Positions 16,990 to 25,923 of a stretch of 64,000 nt of DNA are shown piece by piece. The stretch spans positions 80,426 through 144,425 of the forward strand of contig MKVL01000023.1 of the NCBI GenBank assembly GCA_001899205.1, read 5' to 3'. Both the position numbers and the translations under genes were made by a program. The stretch is from Mesorhizobium sp. 65-26. Its GTDB lineage: Bacteria; Pseudomonadota; Alphaproteobacteria; Rhizobiales; Rhizobiaceae. Under the pieces are notes generated by a model. It saw only the letters and a program-made list of their open reading frames with translations, ran no database searches and was not told the DNA's origin. Every line of letters begins with the position of its first letter. Within the stretch, counting starts at the first letter, position 1.

Positions 16990-18197
16990 AAATCACCGAC
17001 GTCAAGACCTGGGTTGTCGGCAATCCGCCACCCGGCATCGGCGGCAAGTACTTCATCTTCGTCAAGCTCACCACCGATGGCGGCGTGGTGGGTTATGGCG
17101 AGGCCTACAATGCCACCTTCTCCGCCCACGTCACGGCCAAGCTGGTCGAGGACATGGCCGAACGCTACCTGATCGGTCACGACCCGCACGACATCGAGAA
17201 CTTCTTTCGCCGCGCCTACTCCTCCGGCTTCACCCAGCGCCCCGACGTCACCGGCATGGGCTGCTTCTCGGCGCTTGAAATGGCCTGCTGGGACATCGTC
17301 GGCAAGGAGGCCAACAAGCCCGTCTACAAGTTGCTGGGCGGCCAGGTGCACGAGACGCTGCGCTCCTACACCTACCTCTACCCGCATACCGGCAGCGTCC
17401 ATTCCGAAGACGCGCGCGGCCAGAACGTCTACAACGATCCCGACATGGCGGCCGCCTGCGCGCTGGAATATGTCGAGCAGGGCTTCAACGCCGTGAAGCT
17501 CGACCCGGCCGGCCCCTACACCGCCTATGACGGCCATCAGCCGCGTCTCATCGACATCGACCTGTCGGCCCGCATGATCAAGGCGATCCGCGAGGCAGTC
17601 GGCACCCGCGCCGATATCCTGTTCGGCACGCATGGCCAGTTCACCGCCTCCGGCGCGCTGCGCATGGCCCGCGCCATCGAGCCCTACGATCCGCTGTGGT
17701 TCGAGGAGCCGGTGCCGCCCGACATGCCCGAGGTGATGGCGCAGGTTGCCCGCGCCACCTCCATCCCCGTCGCCACCGGCGAGCGGCTCACCACCAAGTT
17801 CGAGTTCGCCCGCGTCATCGAGAACCGCGCAGCGACCATCCTGCAGCCGGATCTCGGCCGCTCCGGCGGCATCCTCGAAACCAAGAAGATCGCAGCGATG
17901 GCCGAGGCCTACCACATCCAGGTGGCGCCGCACTGCTATTGCGGGCCGATCGTCGGTGCCGCCAACATCCAGCTCGCGGCCACGCTGCCCAACTTCCTTA
18001 TCCTGGAATCGCTGAAGCAGTGGGATGGCTTCCACGCCACGCTGCTCAAGAAGAAGATCGAATGGCAGGACGGCAATGTCATTCCCTCGAAGGAACCCGG
18101 CCTCGGCGTCGAGCTCAACGAAGCGGTCTGCGACGCCCATCCCTACAGCGGCAAGGACCTGCATCTGCAGATGATGCAGACGCCGCTGATGCCATGA
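16986..18197 (+). CDS. Enolase-superfamily protein (mandelate racemase/muconate lactonizing enzyme family)
   Basis: A 403-residue protein with the capping domain followed by the TIM barrel. Barrel motifs include NAVKLDPAGP, WFEEPVPP (metal ligand Glu), ATGERL (metal ligand Glu), a QPDLGRSGG strand and the catalytic-type APHCYCGP His. At the place where the first metal-binding Asp is expected the sequence reads FGTHGQF, with a Gly where Asp stands in galactonate and mannonate dehydratases. Members dehydrate or isomerise sugar acids. It overlaps the genes on both sides by four bases, so the three products probably act in one pathway. Confidence 0.88.
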   Translation: MKITDVKTWVVGNPPPGIGGKYFIFVKLTTDGGVVGYGEAYNATFSAHVTAKLVEDMAERYLIGHDPHDIENFFRRAYSSGFTQRPDVTGMGCFSALEMACWDIVGKEANKPVYKLLGGQVHETLRSYTYLYPHTGSVHSEDARGQNVYNDPDMAAACALEYVEQGFNAVKLDPAGPYTAYDGHQPRLIDIDLSARMIKAIREAVGTRADILFGTHGQFTASGALRMARAIEPYDPLWFEEPVPPDMPEVMAQVARATSIPVATGERLTTKFEFARVIENRAATILQPDLGRSGGILETKKIAAMAEAYHIQVAPHCYCGPIVGAANIQLAATLPNFLILESLKQWDGFHATLLKKKIEWQDGNVIPSKEPGLGVELNEAVCDAHPYSGKDLHLQMMQTPLMP

Positions 18198-19117
18198 GCC
18201 ATCGCCTGGCCTACGCCTTCATCGGTCTCGGCCATCTTGGCGGCAACCTTGCCGCCAGCCTGGTCCGCGACGGCTTTGCCGTCACCGTCTTCGACCGCGA
18301 TCCGGCGGCGGTCGAGCGCCTCGTGGCGCTCGGCGCCACGGCGACGAGAAGCCCGGCAGAGGCCGCCGCCCGCGCCGGCAACGCCATCACCTGCCTGCCC
18401 TCGCCCAAGGTCAGCGAGGCCGTGCTGGCGGGGCCCGACGGACTGCTCCAGGGCCTGCCACCAGGCGGCGCCTGGATCGAGATGTCGACCAATGGCCGCA
18501 ACGAGATCGTGCGGCTGGCGGCACTTGCCGCGGAAAAGGGCATCGAGACGCTGGAATGCCCCGTCACCGGCGGCGTGCATCTGGCGGCGGCGGGCAGGAT
18601 CACCGCGCTGGTCGGCGGCGATGCCGCCCTCTACGAGCGGCACAGGCCGGCAATCGAGGCGATGTGCGCGAAGTCGTTCCTGATGGGACCGATCGGCTCG
18701 GCGGCGGTCATCAAGGTGATCACCAACATGCTCGCCTTCATCCACCTCGTCGCCGCAGGCGAAGCGCTGATGCTGGCCAAGCAGGGCGGCCTCGACCTCG
18801 CCCAGGCCTACCACGCCATCGTCGCTTCCTCCGGCAACAGCTTCGTTCACGAGACTGAAAGCCAGCTCGTCCTCAACGGCTCCTACGACATCGGTTTCAC
18901 CATGGACCTGGCGCTGAAGGATCTCGGCTTCGCCCTCGCCATGGGCAGGGATTTCGGCGCGCCGCTCGATCTCGCGACGCGGGTCAACGCCATCTTCGAG
19001 CAAGGCAAGGCGGCCTATGGCGGCGACGCCTGGTCGACCCAGATCGTCAAACTGCTGGAGGATGCGGTCGGCACGGAGCTCCGCGCGCCCGGATTCCCGG
19101 CCCGTCTGGAACTTTAA
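18194..19117 (+). CDS. NAD(P)-dependent beta-hydroxyacid dehydrogenase (3-hydroxyisobutyrate dehydrogenase family)
   Basis: A 307-residue dehydrogenase. The Rossmann motif GLGHLGG is at residues 11-17, the substrate loop CPVTGGVHLAAAG near 122-134, and the catalytic Lys is Lys174 in GSAAVIKVITNML. Family members oxidise 3-hydroxyisobutyrate, tartronate semialdehyde or related acids. The start lies inside the stop of the previous gene (ATGA overlap at 18194), giving translational coupling. In context it would handle a hydroxy acid derived from the GMC/enolase-superfamily steps. Confidence 0.9.
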   Translation: MSHRLAYAFIGLGHLGGNLAASLVRDGFAVTVFDRDPAAVERLVALGATATRSPAEAAARAGNAITCLPSPKVSEAVLAGPDGLLQGLPPGGAWIEMSTNGRNEIVRLAALAAEKGIETLECPVTGGVHLAAAGRITALVGGDAALYERHRPAIEAMCAKSFLMGPIGSAAVIKVITNMLAFIHLVAAGEALMLAKQGGLDLAQAYHAIVASSGNSFVHETESQLVLNGSYDIGFTMDLALKDLGFALAMGRDFGAPLDLATRVNAIFEQGKAAYGGDAWSTQIVKLLEDAVGTELRAPGFPARLEL

Positions 19118-19208
19118 GACAAGAGAAAAAAGCAAGCGATTTCATCGGCTTGATTCATTAGCTGGAATCAACGTCGAAACAACTTGAATCAAATCCTCAG
19201 CCGGCAAC

Positions 19209-20147
19209 TCAATATCTCAGCGCGAGCGCCCCCGGCAGCATCTCGAAGGTCGCCGGGATACGCCCCGGCGACTCCCCGTCTATGTCGACCAGCGCGCCGT
19301 TCTTGTCCTTGTCGCCGAGCGGCTCGACCACAACCTTGCGGCCGCGCAGGATCGTGATGGCGGGGTGGTTGCGGTGCCGCCCGCCATAGAGCAGCCGGAT
19401 ATCCCGGATCAGTCCGAGCTTGCCGGCCGCGCGCAGGATGACGATGTCGAACTGGCCGTCGGCCAGTTCCGCGTCGGGCGCAATCATCATGCCGCCGCCG
19501 AAGAACCGTCCGTTGGCCACCGCCACCAGCGCCATCTTCGCCTCGATCGGCGCGCCGTCGTCGACGCTGATCGAGACCTCCTGGAACCTGTAGCGGATGA
19601 ACTCGGCGACGGTGCGCCAGAAGAACAGCGCCTTGGCCGACACCCGGCCCTTGCGCTTGTCGGCGTTGACGGCGCGGTCAGTGGCGCCGGAAAGTCCGAG
19701 GCTGGCGATGTTGATGAAGTGCCGCGAGGCCAGCGCGCCATGGTCGTCCACATAGGAGATGCGGCCGGCATCGATCGCCCTCGCCTTGCCTTCGGCGATG
19801 TGCCGGAGCGTCGCGTCGATCCCGCGCGGCAGCTTCAGCCCGCGCGCGAAGTCGATGCCCGTGCCGCAGGGAAGCAGCGCCAGTTCGGTCTTGCGGCCGG
19901 TCTCGGCGAACGCCTGCAGAAGCCCATCGGCGACCTCGCTCGTGGTGCCGTCGCCGCCGGCGGCGATCACCAGTTCGCAGCCATTGACGGCGAGGTCGAT
20001 CGCCAACCGCTCGGCATCGCCGCTTGCCTGCGTCTCGCGCAGGTCGACGTCGCCGAAGTGCTTCTTCAGCGATGCCGCGACCTCCGGCCAGTGGCGCTTC
20101 AGCCTGCCGCCGCCGGCAACCGGATTGAGAACCACCCCCACCTTCAA
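19209..20147 (-). CDS. Diacylglycerol kinase family lipid kinase (YegS/BmrU type)
   Basis: A 312-residue kinase with the nucleotide-binding GGDGT motif at residues 64-68 and the N-terminal NPVAGGG loop. The second domain has SLGLSGATDRAVN and ANGRFFGGGM, typical of YegS-like lipid kinases. It likely phosphorylates diacylglycerol or another lipid at the membrane face. It stands alone, convergent with the dehydrogenase operon and facing an 800-bp stretch without a gene. Confidence 0.9.
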   Translation of the reverse strand: MKVGVVLNPVAGGGRLKRHWPEVAASLKKHFGDVDLRETQASGDAERLAIDLAVNGCELVIAAGGDGTTSEVADGLLQAFAETGRKTELALLPCGTGIDFARGLKLPRGIDATLRHIAEGKARAIDAGRISYVDDHGALASRHFINIASLGLSGATDRAVNADKRKGRVSAKALFFWRTVAEFIRYRFQEVSISVDDGAPIEAKMALVAVANGRFFGGGMMIAPDAELADGQFDIVILRAAGKLGLIRDIRLLYGGRHRNHPAITILRGRKVVVEPLGDKDKNGALVDIDGESPGRIPATFEMLPGALALRY

Positions 20148-20951
20148 TGCCCGCCTCCCCGCCGAGGCATGATGCCGAAAACCGTGAAGCGTTCCCGGAC
20201 CTGCCCTCTCCTGATGGTGCCGGGTTGCCCCGGTCGTTTGCCGGCATTCAAGCCCGCTCCCGCTGGCGGGGCAAGATCACGCGTCGAAACGCCAGAGGAA
20301 AAACGGGGCAGGCTGTTTAGAGCAGGCACGCGGGAAATTCCCGGCTTGAGCGCGGCCGTCCCCGATAATCCCGCTATCCACAGCGGACCTGCCGTGGCGT
20401 CATACCCTTAACCGGCGTACGTTGAACCCATCTCAGGCGGCTACCGATCGCCAGCCGAAAGGCAAAGCGAAAAGGCGGATTTCCTGAGGCCCGCACGGCC
20501 CTTAACGCCAGCAGGCTTGCCTGTTCGAGGAGGGGACCGAGACCTGCGGGGCCGCGGAAAGCGTGCGAACGCCGACGGCGGACCGATGCTGCCATGGAGG
20601 CGGTGAAACCTTCGATGGCACGCTGGGCGAAGCCCGCAAGGGTGGAGATCGGCGTGGTCTGGAACGGACGTCGCTCTGGCGACGACTGGCAGGACCGTCA
20701 AAATCAAGGCTGGCATGGCGCGACGATCTTTACGGGCGTTGCCGCTGGAACCGGGCCCTGGTCTGACAGGGAGGCGCTGGGAGAAATCCCGGCGCCGACT
20801 GTCTTTCGGCCATGCCGCCGCCCGTCACCGCCGGCTTGCCCCGCCGCTTGTTCCAAGCCGTCTTCCCCAGGGCAGCGACGGCCTCGAGCAACAGGCTGTA
20901 TCCCGCGACAAAATCGGCTAACCTTCACGACACCGTGAAGGGGGATACTTC
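20148..20951. other. Intergenic stretch of about 800 bp without a supported gene
   Basis: I see no reading frame here with a good ribosome binding site or recognisable product on either strand. The part 20166-20200 (GGCATGATGCCGAAAACCGT onward) matches a dispersed element also seen at 25816. The remainder is GC-rich with no clear terminator or promoter. A small RNA or decayed gene is possible but not visible. Confidence 0.5.
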
Positions 20952-21386
20952 ATGACGCTGATCCAGAAGCTTGCCGTCGCCTACGCCTTCCTGTTCTTCG
21001 CCGTCGTCGCGGTCGGCTACGTGCCGACCTTCAACGACGCCAACGGCAATCTGTTTGGCCTGTTCTCGCTGCAATGGTACGACGACCTGCTGCATGCCTT
21101 CTCGGGCCTGTGGGCGCTCGCGGCGGCCTTCATCTCGCATCGCCAGTCGGTGTTCTATTTCAAGCTGTTCGGCTCGGTCTACCTGTTCGACGGCGTGCTC
21201 GGCCTGGTCACCGGTTCCGGCTGCCTCGACGCCGGCATCTTCATCAACGGCTTCCGCTCCTTCAACGATATCGAGTTCCCGGCCCGCTTCTTCGCCAACC
21301 TGCCGCATATCGTCATCGGCGGCTTCGCCGTCTATGTCGGCTTCTGGCTGGCGAAGCGCGTGCAAGACCGCTTCGCCACGGCCTGA
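20952..21386 (+). CDS. Uncharacterised four-helix membrane protein
   Basis: A 144-residue inner-membrane protein with four hydrophobic segments: about residues 5-22, 45-62, 68-86 and 112-132. Conserved-looking polar positions include QWYDDLLHAFSGLWAL, with an Asp-Asp and His at the membrane edge. The ATG follows AAGGGGG. The next gene starts 6 bp after its stop, so the two are probably translated together. No function is known to me. Confidence 0.8.
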   Translation: MTLIQKLAVAYAFLFFAVVAVGYVPTFNDANGNLFGLFSLQWYDDLLHAFSGLWALAAAFISHRQSVFYFKLFGSVYLFDGVLGLVTGSGCLDAGIFINGFRSFNDIEFPARFFANLPHIVIGGFAVYVGFWLAKRVQDRFATA

Positions 21387-21392
21387 CCCGCG

Positions 21393-22523
21393 ATGATGGT
21401 GCTCCGCCTGCTGAAGCGTATCGTCAAGGCGATCCTGTGGCTGGTCGTCATCGTCGTGCTGATCCCGGTCCTCGGCCTTGCCTACGGCTTCCTGACCACG
21501 CCATCCCTCGACAGGAGCCCTCTGCCCGGCGTCGCTGACGGCGCGCCGCCGCCGGCCCTCGCCACGCAGCTCCGCGCCACCATCCCCGGCTACCAGCGGC
21601 CGGAGGAATCGACCTTCCTCACCTATCCGGAATGGGCGATCGTCTACGCCGCGCGCGAATACGCCGGCTTCGTCGACAAGGACCAGCCGAGCGGCTTCCC
21701 CTACTTCGCCTATATCGGCCGCTTCTGGCAGGACTACGCCACGGTCATCCGCGCCAGTTCCGGTCACGATTTCAACTTCGCCAACCACCAGATGCTGGTC
21801 GTCATCGGCACCAGCCACACGATCGAGCATGCCCTGCAGTGGGCCTATGAGAACACGGTCGGGCGCATCACCGAGGCGATGGCGGGACGACGCACAGCGG
21901 CCGACATCTACCAGGCCAGGGTGGCTGCCGACTACGCCGCCTTCCTTGACCAGGTGCCATGGTACCAGTTCCCCTATGCCGACAAGCGCCAGGGACTTTT
22001 TGCCGTGCGGCCGGCGCCGGGTGACAGCGCCGTACGCACCAGCGAGCGCAAGCTTGCCTTCGGCTTCGCGGACACGATCAAGCAGGGCTATGCCGACCTT
22101 ATCAAGTCGGCGCTCGCCGCCACGTCGGACCCCGCCGCGCTCGACATCCATGTCTGGGCCAAAGGGCCAGTCGGCGAAGCGACGCGCGGCGAACCGGACA
22201 CGCTCCTCGAGCGCGACCTCGGCGCCGATGGCGCGGTCTTCGTCACCAGGCGCTACCAGGTCTTCACCGAGATGATCCCGCGCCTGATCGACAAGGGCGT
22301 CTCCTTCGTCGAGATCGGCGGCAACAACGAGATCATGGTGACGGTGCTGTCGACCGACTCGATCGCGGTTCCCGAGGGGATGCGGATCCTGTTCAGCTAT
22401 CCACTGCCGGCCGACCCGTCGACCCGTCGCACGGGCATGGTTGTGGCGGTGCGCAAGCTGCATCGGGTGCTGCCGGCGATGATGGAGGCCGGCGCCAGGC
22501 TGGAGCATGTCTACGATTACTGA
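21393..22523 (+). CDS. Uncharacterised membrane-anchored protein
   Basis: A 376-residue protein with one N-terminal membrane anchor (about residues 11-33) and a large probably periplasmic domain. Distinct motifs are LTYPEWAIVYAAREYAGF, GTSHTIEHALQWAYENTVGR and VPWYQFPYADKR. The HTIEH motif could bind a metal, but I know no characterised homologue. It directly follows the four-helix protein gene, suggesting a joint envelope function. A second ATG one codon in is equally possible as start. Confidence 0.8.
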   Translation: MMVLRLLKRIVKAILWLVVIVVLIPVLGLAYGFLTTPSLDRSPLPGVADGAPPPALATQLRATIPGYQRPEESTFLTYPEWAIVYAAREYAGFVDKDQPSGFPYFAYIGRFWQDYATVIRASSGHDFNFANHQMLVVIGTSHTIEHALQWAYENTVGRITEAMAGRRTAADIYQARVAADYAAFLDQVPWYQFPYADKRQGLFAVRPAPGDSAVRTSERKLAFGFADTIKQGYADLIKSALAATSDPAALDIHVWAKGPVGEATRGEPDTLLERDLGADGAVFVTRRYQVFTEMIPRLIDKGVSFVEIGGNNEIMVTVLSTDSIAVPEGMRILFSYPLPADPSTRRTGMVVAVRKLHRVLPAMMEAGARLEHVYDY

Positions 22524-22652
22524 TGCTTTTCGGTCACAGTGCCGGACCGTGCAACCTTGGGAAACACGCCGTCACGCACATTTCACAATCGTGGCCAAAT
22601 CCCGCCTTGTTCGCCGACAATTGGTGGAAGGAACCAATCGAGGGACAAGACC

Positions 22653-23174
22653 GTGATCAAGACCGCCCTTGTCGCCATGACCATCGTCGGCTGCGACTGC
22701 GACGCGAAGCTCTGCGAGTACATCGGCGAAACGCCGGCCAAATGGGCAACGATCGCCGACTGCGAAGCGGCGATGAAGAGCCAGATCCTGCACGAGCGCA
22801 ACTTCAACTACCCGCTGGTCTCGGGGATCTGCCGCACCAAGGGCTCAGCGTCTTCGGCCGAACTTGCCGCCAAGGCGTCCCGGCCGGACCTCACGCCCGC
22901 CAGCCGGGTGGTCGAGCCGGAGAACCCGTTGCCGCCGGAGCTCAGCCATCGCCCGAGCACGCCCGTCGGCAATCCGGCAACCGCGATGGATACCGCCGCG
23001 GCGCGGCCGGTAGCCTATGAAGCCGTCGTCGATGGCGGCACCGGCGTGCTGTACCGCACCAGGACCGGCTATGCCGTGGTCAAGACCGACCTCGGCCGAG
23101 CCGCCTCCGCTACGGTCGACATGGCGAAGCGGTCAGCCAACTGGCTCTCGGGCCTCGTGCCAACCGGGCTCTGA
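22653..23174 (+). CDS. Uncharacterised cysteine-containing exported protein
   Basis: A 173-residue protein. The GTG at 22653 is chosen since GAGGGA lies seven bases upstream; earlier in-frame ATGs lack a site. The start MIKTALVAMTIVGCDCDAKL is hydrophobic and rich in Cys, perhaps a short signal followed by C-x-C. A cysteine-bearing segment (CEYIGETPAKWATIADCEAAM) follows, then a Pro-rich linker and a C-terminal amphipathic part. No function is assigned; periplasmic location is a guess. Confidence 0.65.
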   Translation: MIKTALVAMTIVGCDCDAKLCEYIGETPAKWATIADCEAAMKSQILHERNFNYPLVSGICRTKGSASSAELAAKASRPDLTPASRVVEPENPLPPELSHRPSTPVGNPATAMDTAAARPVAYEAVVDGGTGVLYRTRTGYAVVKTDLGRAASATVDMAKRSANWLSGLVPTGL

Positions 23175-23295
23175 AGCAAGGCGAGCGGCGGTTTTCCGCC
23201 TGGAGGTCCCAGCGGGAAGCCGCTGCCATTGGCAGGCGTTCGCCGCTGAAGAGGCAAGCGGCTCCCGAGACCAGCCCCCGCGAACGCCAGACGGC

Positions 23296-23919
23296 TCACA
23301 GCTTGATCTTCAGGCTTTCCCAGAACTTGTCGATCAGGGGCTTTTCTGTTTCGACATTCTCGCCGTCAACGCGGGTGATGAACAGCAGCCCCCGATCGGG
23401 AAGGCCGAAGCCGACGATCTCATAATCGGCGCTTTCCGTGCGGGTCTTCACCGTGGCGCGGATGCCGGTCAGCTCCTTGCCGTCGGCGAGCTTGCGCGTA
23501 GCCTTTTGCTGCGTCAGTTCCGCGCCGGCCTGCACTGATTCCTTGGTCATCTGCTGCAGCATGAGCTGATCCAGCGAGACCGGATTCATCTTGCCGTATT
23601 CCTGCACCACCACGATCGTGCCGAGCGCCGATGCCATCAGATACTGCATTATGCCGGAGCCGAGATCGGTCTTGGTGACGGATATGCCGCTCGGATGCAC
23701 GAAGGAGAAGGCTTCGCCCGAGAAGGTGGCGAACGCGTTACGGTCGAGCCGCACCTTGGCCTGCTTCCCACCAGGCAAGGTGACGTCGAGGCTCTCGCCG
23801 GGATCGATGTCGACGGCCACCCCATCGATGCTGAGCTTGAAGGCTTTCATGTCCTCGGCTCCGGCAGGCAGGGCGGCAAGCGTCATCGCGGCCAAGGCGG
23901 CCATCGCTTTAAGATTCAT
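23296..23919 (-). CDS. Uncharacterised periplasmic protein
   Basis: A 207-residue protein with a Sec signal peptide (MNLKAMAALAAMTLAALPAG, cleavage near AGA-ED). The mature part is predicted mostly beta with a central helix and shows no catalytic motif. It lies 20 bp after the stop of the FAD oxidoreductase gene and is probably co-transcribed with it, so it may assist that enzyme in the periplasm. No family is recognised with confidence. Confidence 0.75.
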   Translation of the reverse strand: MNLKAMAALAAMTLAALPAGAEDMKAFKLSIDGVAVDIDPGESLDVTLPGGKQAKVRLDRNAFATFSGEAFSFVHPSGISVTKTDLGSGIMQYLMASALGTIVVVQEYGKMNPVSLDQLMLQQMTKESVQAGAELTQQKATRKLADGKELTGIRATVKTRTESADYEIVGFGLPDRGLLFITRVDGENVETEKPLIDKFWESLKIKL

Positions 23920-23939
23920 AGTCCTCGTCTTTCTCGTCC

Positions 23940-25562
23940 TTACGCGATTCCGCCCAGGGCCTTGATCGCACGATAGAAGGTCGAGGAAAACAGCTCCGCC
24001 GGATCGTATCGCAGCTTGGCGGCCAGGAAGGCCGGCAGGTCCGGATAGGACGCGCGCAGCTCGGCGGCGGTGTAGTGAAGCTGGTAGGGCAGGAAGAAAC
24101 GGCCGCCATGTCGGATCGTGGCGTCGATCAGCGCCCGTGTCAGCGTGCGCATGCTTGCGTTGCCCTGCTCGTCGGCGGGCTGGTTGATGTAGAGCACCAG
24201 CGCGAAGGCGGGCTCCGGCGCGTAGGTCAGTGCGATGTCTTCCTTGTGCACCACCCGCACCGAAGCATTGAGTACCGGCAGGCTCTGGTTGCGCAGGATC
24301 GCGCGCGCCTCGGCGATGAACGGCCCGTATGCCGCGCGCGGAATGAAATACTCGTGCAGTATGTCGGTCTCGCCGGCGAGGTCGTTGAACAGATAAGGCA
24401 CGGAATCGTGCATCGGGTTGTTGCGCGTGACCAGGCAGGCCTCGCCCTCACCCATCGCCGCCGTCCGCGCCACGGTGCAGCTTTCGAATTTCGGCTCCAG
24501 CGTGCGCTCCGTGAACCACTTCAGTTCCTGGAACAGGCTGCCCCTCTTGGCGAGGTTCATCACCAGCCGCTTCAAACCGACGCTGCCGGGCTCGCCGATG
24601 GCGGGCTGGTCGGCCGGCGGCGCGTCGGCCACCTTGTCGTAGCGATAGACGATCATGTCCTCGAGGAAATTGCCCGGCGCCGTCGACAGGTGGCCGTAGA
24701 ACAGGCCGATCTGCCTGTTCGGCTCCAGCACCTCGGTGAAGAATTTCGGGAAATCGTCGGAACGGATGATCTCGCGCGACGTGCGATAAACGGCGTTGTC
24801 GACGATATCGAGCGTTGCTTCGAGCACGACGCCGAACAAGCCGTAACCGCCGACGACATGACGGAAAAGGTCACCGTTCTCGCTCGATGAGCAGGTAGTC
24901 ACCGAGCCATCGGCAAGCATGACCCGCATCGAGCGGATCGAGCCGGCGACCGAGCCCGCCTGGTGATCCATGCCATGCGCGTTGACAGACAGCGAGCCGC
25001 CGACGGAGAAGATATCGGTCGACTGCATCGCCTTCACCGCGAAGCGCGGATGCAAGATGTTCTGGATGTCGTGCCAGCAGGCGCCCGGCTGTACCGTCAT
25101 CGTCCTGGCCGCCGCGTCGACCGACACACGGTTGAACTTCCTGAGATCGAGCACCAGCGCGTTGTCGTCGAAGGCATGCCCGCCCATCGAGTGCCGCACC
25201 GCCGCCAGCGACACCTTCAGCCCGTTGGCGCGGGCAAAGGCGAGCGCGTTGGTGACATGGCTTTCCTCGCTGACCTCGACGACGCCATAGACCGGCGTGC
25301 GCGACAGGCCGCTGGCATCGTTGAGGTCGCCGCCCTTGGCAAGCCACGGCAGCGAAGTGTCGAAGGATGGCGGATTGGCCAACGGCTTGAGCGGCAGCGC
25401 GATGCCATCCACATCGGCGATGCGCCCTGCATCCTTTGGAGCGGAAGGGCCGCGCGCCAGCCGCGCCAGGGTCGTTCCGCCCCACAGCGCGGCGCCGCCG
25501 ACCACCGTGGCGCCCAGCAGGAGACGCCGCGACGGGCGAAACCGGCTTTTCTGTTCGACCAT
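23940..25562 (-). CDS. Tat-exported FAD-binding oxidoreductase (PCMH/VAO type)
   Basis: A 540-residue enzyme. The N-terminus has a Tat motif (PSRRLLLGA) and a hydrophobic stretch ending near residue 37, so it is likely folded with FAD before export. The FAD_binding_4 domain shows RHSMGGHAFDDNALVLDLR and SVGGSLSVNAHGMDHQAGSV. The C-terminal half resembles the substrate domain of aldonolactone-type oxidases only loosely. A GTG two codons upstream is an alternative start. It heads a two-gene leftward unit with a periplasmic protein. The substrate is unknown. Confidence 0.85.
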   Translation of the reverse strand: MVEQKSRFRPSRRLLLGATVVGGAALWGGTTLARLARGPSAPKDAGRIADVDGIALPLKPLANPPSFDTSLPWLAKGGDLNDASGLSRTPVYGVVEVSEESHVTNALAFARANGLKVSLAAVRHSMGGHAFDDNALVLDLRKFNRVSVDAAARTMTVQPGACWHDIQNILHPRFAVKAMQSTDIFSVGGSLSVNAHGMDHQAGSVAGSIRSMRVMLADGSVTTCSSSENGDLFRHVVGGYGLFGVVLEATLDIVDNAVYRTSREIIRSDDFPKFFTEVLEPNRQIGLFYGHLSTAPGNFLEDMIVYRYDKVADAPPADQPAIGEPGSVGLKRLVMNLAKRGSLFQELKWFTERTLEPKFESCTVARTAAMGEGEACLVTRNNPMHDSVPYLFNDLAGETDILHEYFIPRAAYGPFIAEARAILRNQSLPVLNASVRVVHKEDIALTYAPEPAFALVLYINQPADEQGNASMRTLTRALIDATIRHGGRFFLPYQLHYTAAELRASYPDLPAFLAAKLRYDPAELFSSTFYRAIKALGGIA

Positions 25563-25815
25563 GCCCACCCCGCTTTGCCCAAGCGATAGCGCGGGTGCCG
25601 GACAAAGACCATAGCGGCGGGAAATTCAGGCTCAGGACACGGAGAGCTTGCCCTCATCGAGGGCGTCCCGACAAGGCCTTGCCATGTCGGGACGGGCGAC
25701 GATTCACCTCTATCCTTCAGACCGCGGCAGCAGCGAGGCGGCGAAGGCAACCGCATCCGGCGATGGCAGCGCCGGCATCACGCATCGGGGAAGGATATCG
25801 GCGGATCGCCGCCAG

Positions 25816-25860
25816 GGCATGGTGCCGAAAAGCGTAAGGCTGTTCTCGGACCACATCATG
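25816..25860. repeat. Dispersed intergenic repeat, copy 2
   Basis: The segment starts GGCATGGTGCCGAAAAGCGT and ends near CACATCATG. A related copy lies at 20166-20200 and shares GGCATG-TGCCGAAAA-CGT-A-GC. Elements of this type (CATGATxCCGAAAA...) are widespread between genes in rhizobia. Confidence 0.6.
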
Positions 25861-25884
25861 ATCTCATCAGTTTGATTTGGAGCC

Positions 25885-25919
25885 GGATGATCTCAGGTCG
25901 GACAGACCTGAAATCATCC
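25885..25919. terminator. Long inverted repeat, possible factor-dependent terminator or repeat hairpin
   Basis: Arms 25885-25899 and 25905-25919 pair at 14 of 15 positions around a 5-base loop. It ends 4 bp from the DUF1344 stop codon on the minus strand. There is no T-run, so it may act as an mRNA-end stabiliser rather than a standard terminator. Confidence 0.5.
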
Positions 25920-25923
25920 GACG

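Larger units (their letters stand above)
25563..25923. other. Intergenic region with dispersed repeat and hairpin
   Basis: No gene is supported here. It contains the upstream region of the FAD oxidoreductase on its left, a dispersed rhizobial-type repeat at 25816-25860 and a strong inverted repeat at 25885-25919 next to the DUF1344 stop. Confidence 0.6.

Noticed and set aside
20594-20938. Possible 114-residue protein in the 800-bp gap
   Set aside because: It lacks a clear ribosome site, and the translation has no domain and shifts in composition along its length.
20925-22508. A 527-codon open frame on the minus strand
   Set aside because: It is antisense to the two membrane protein genes, whose hydrophobic segments and coupling look real.
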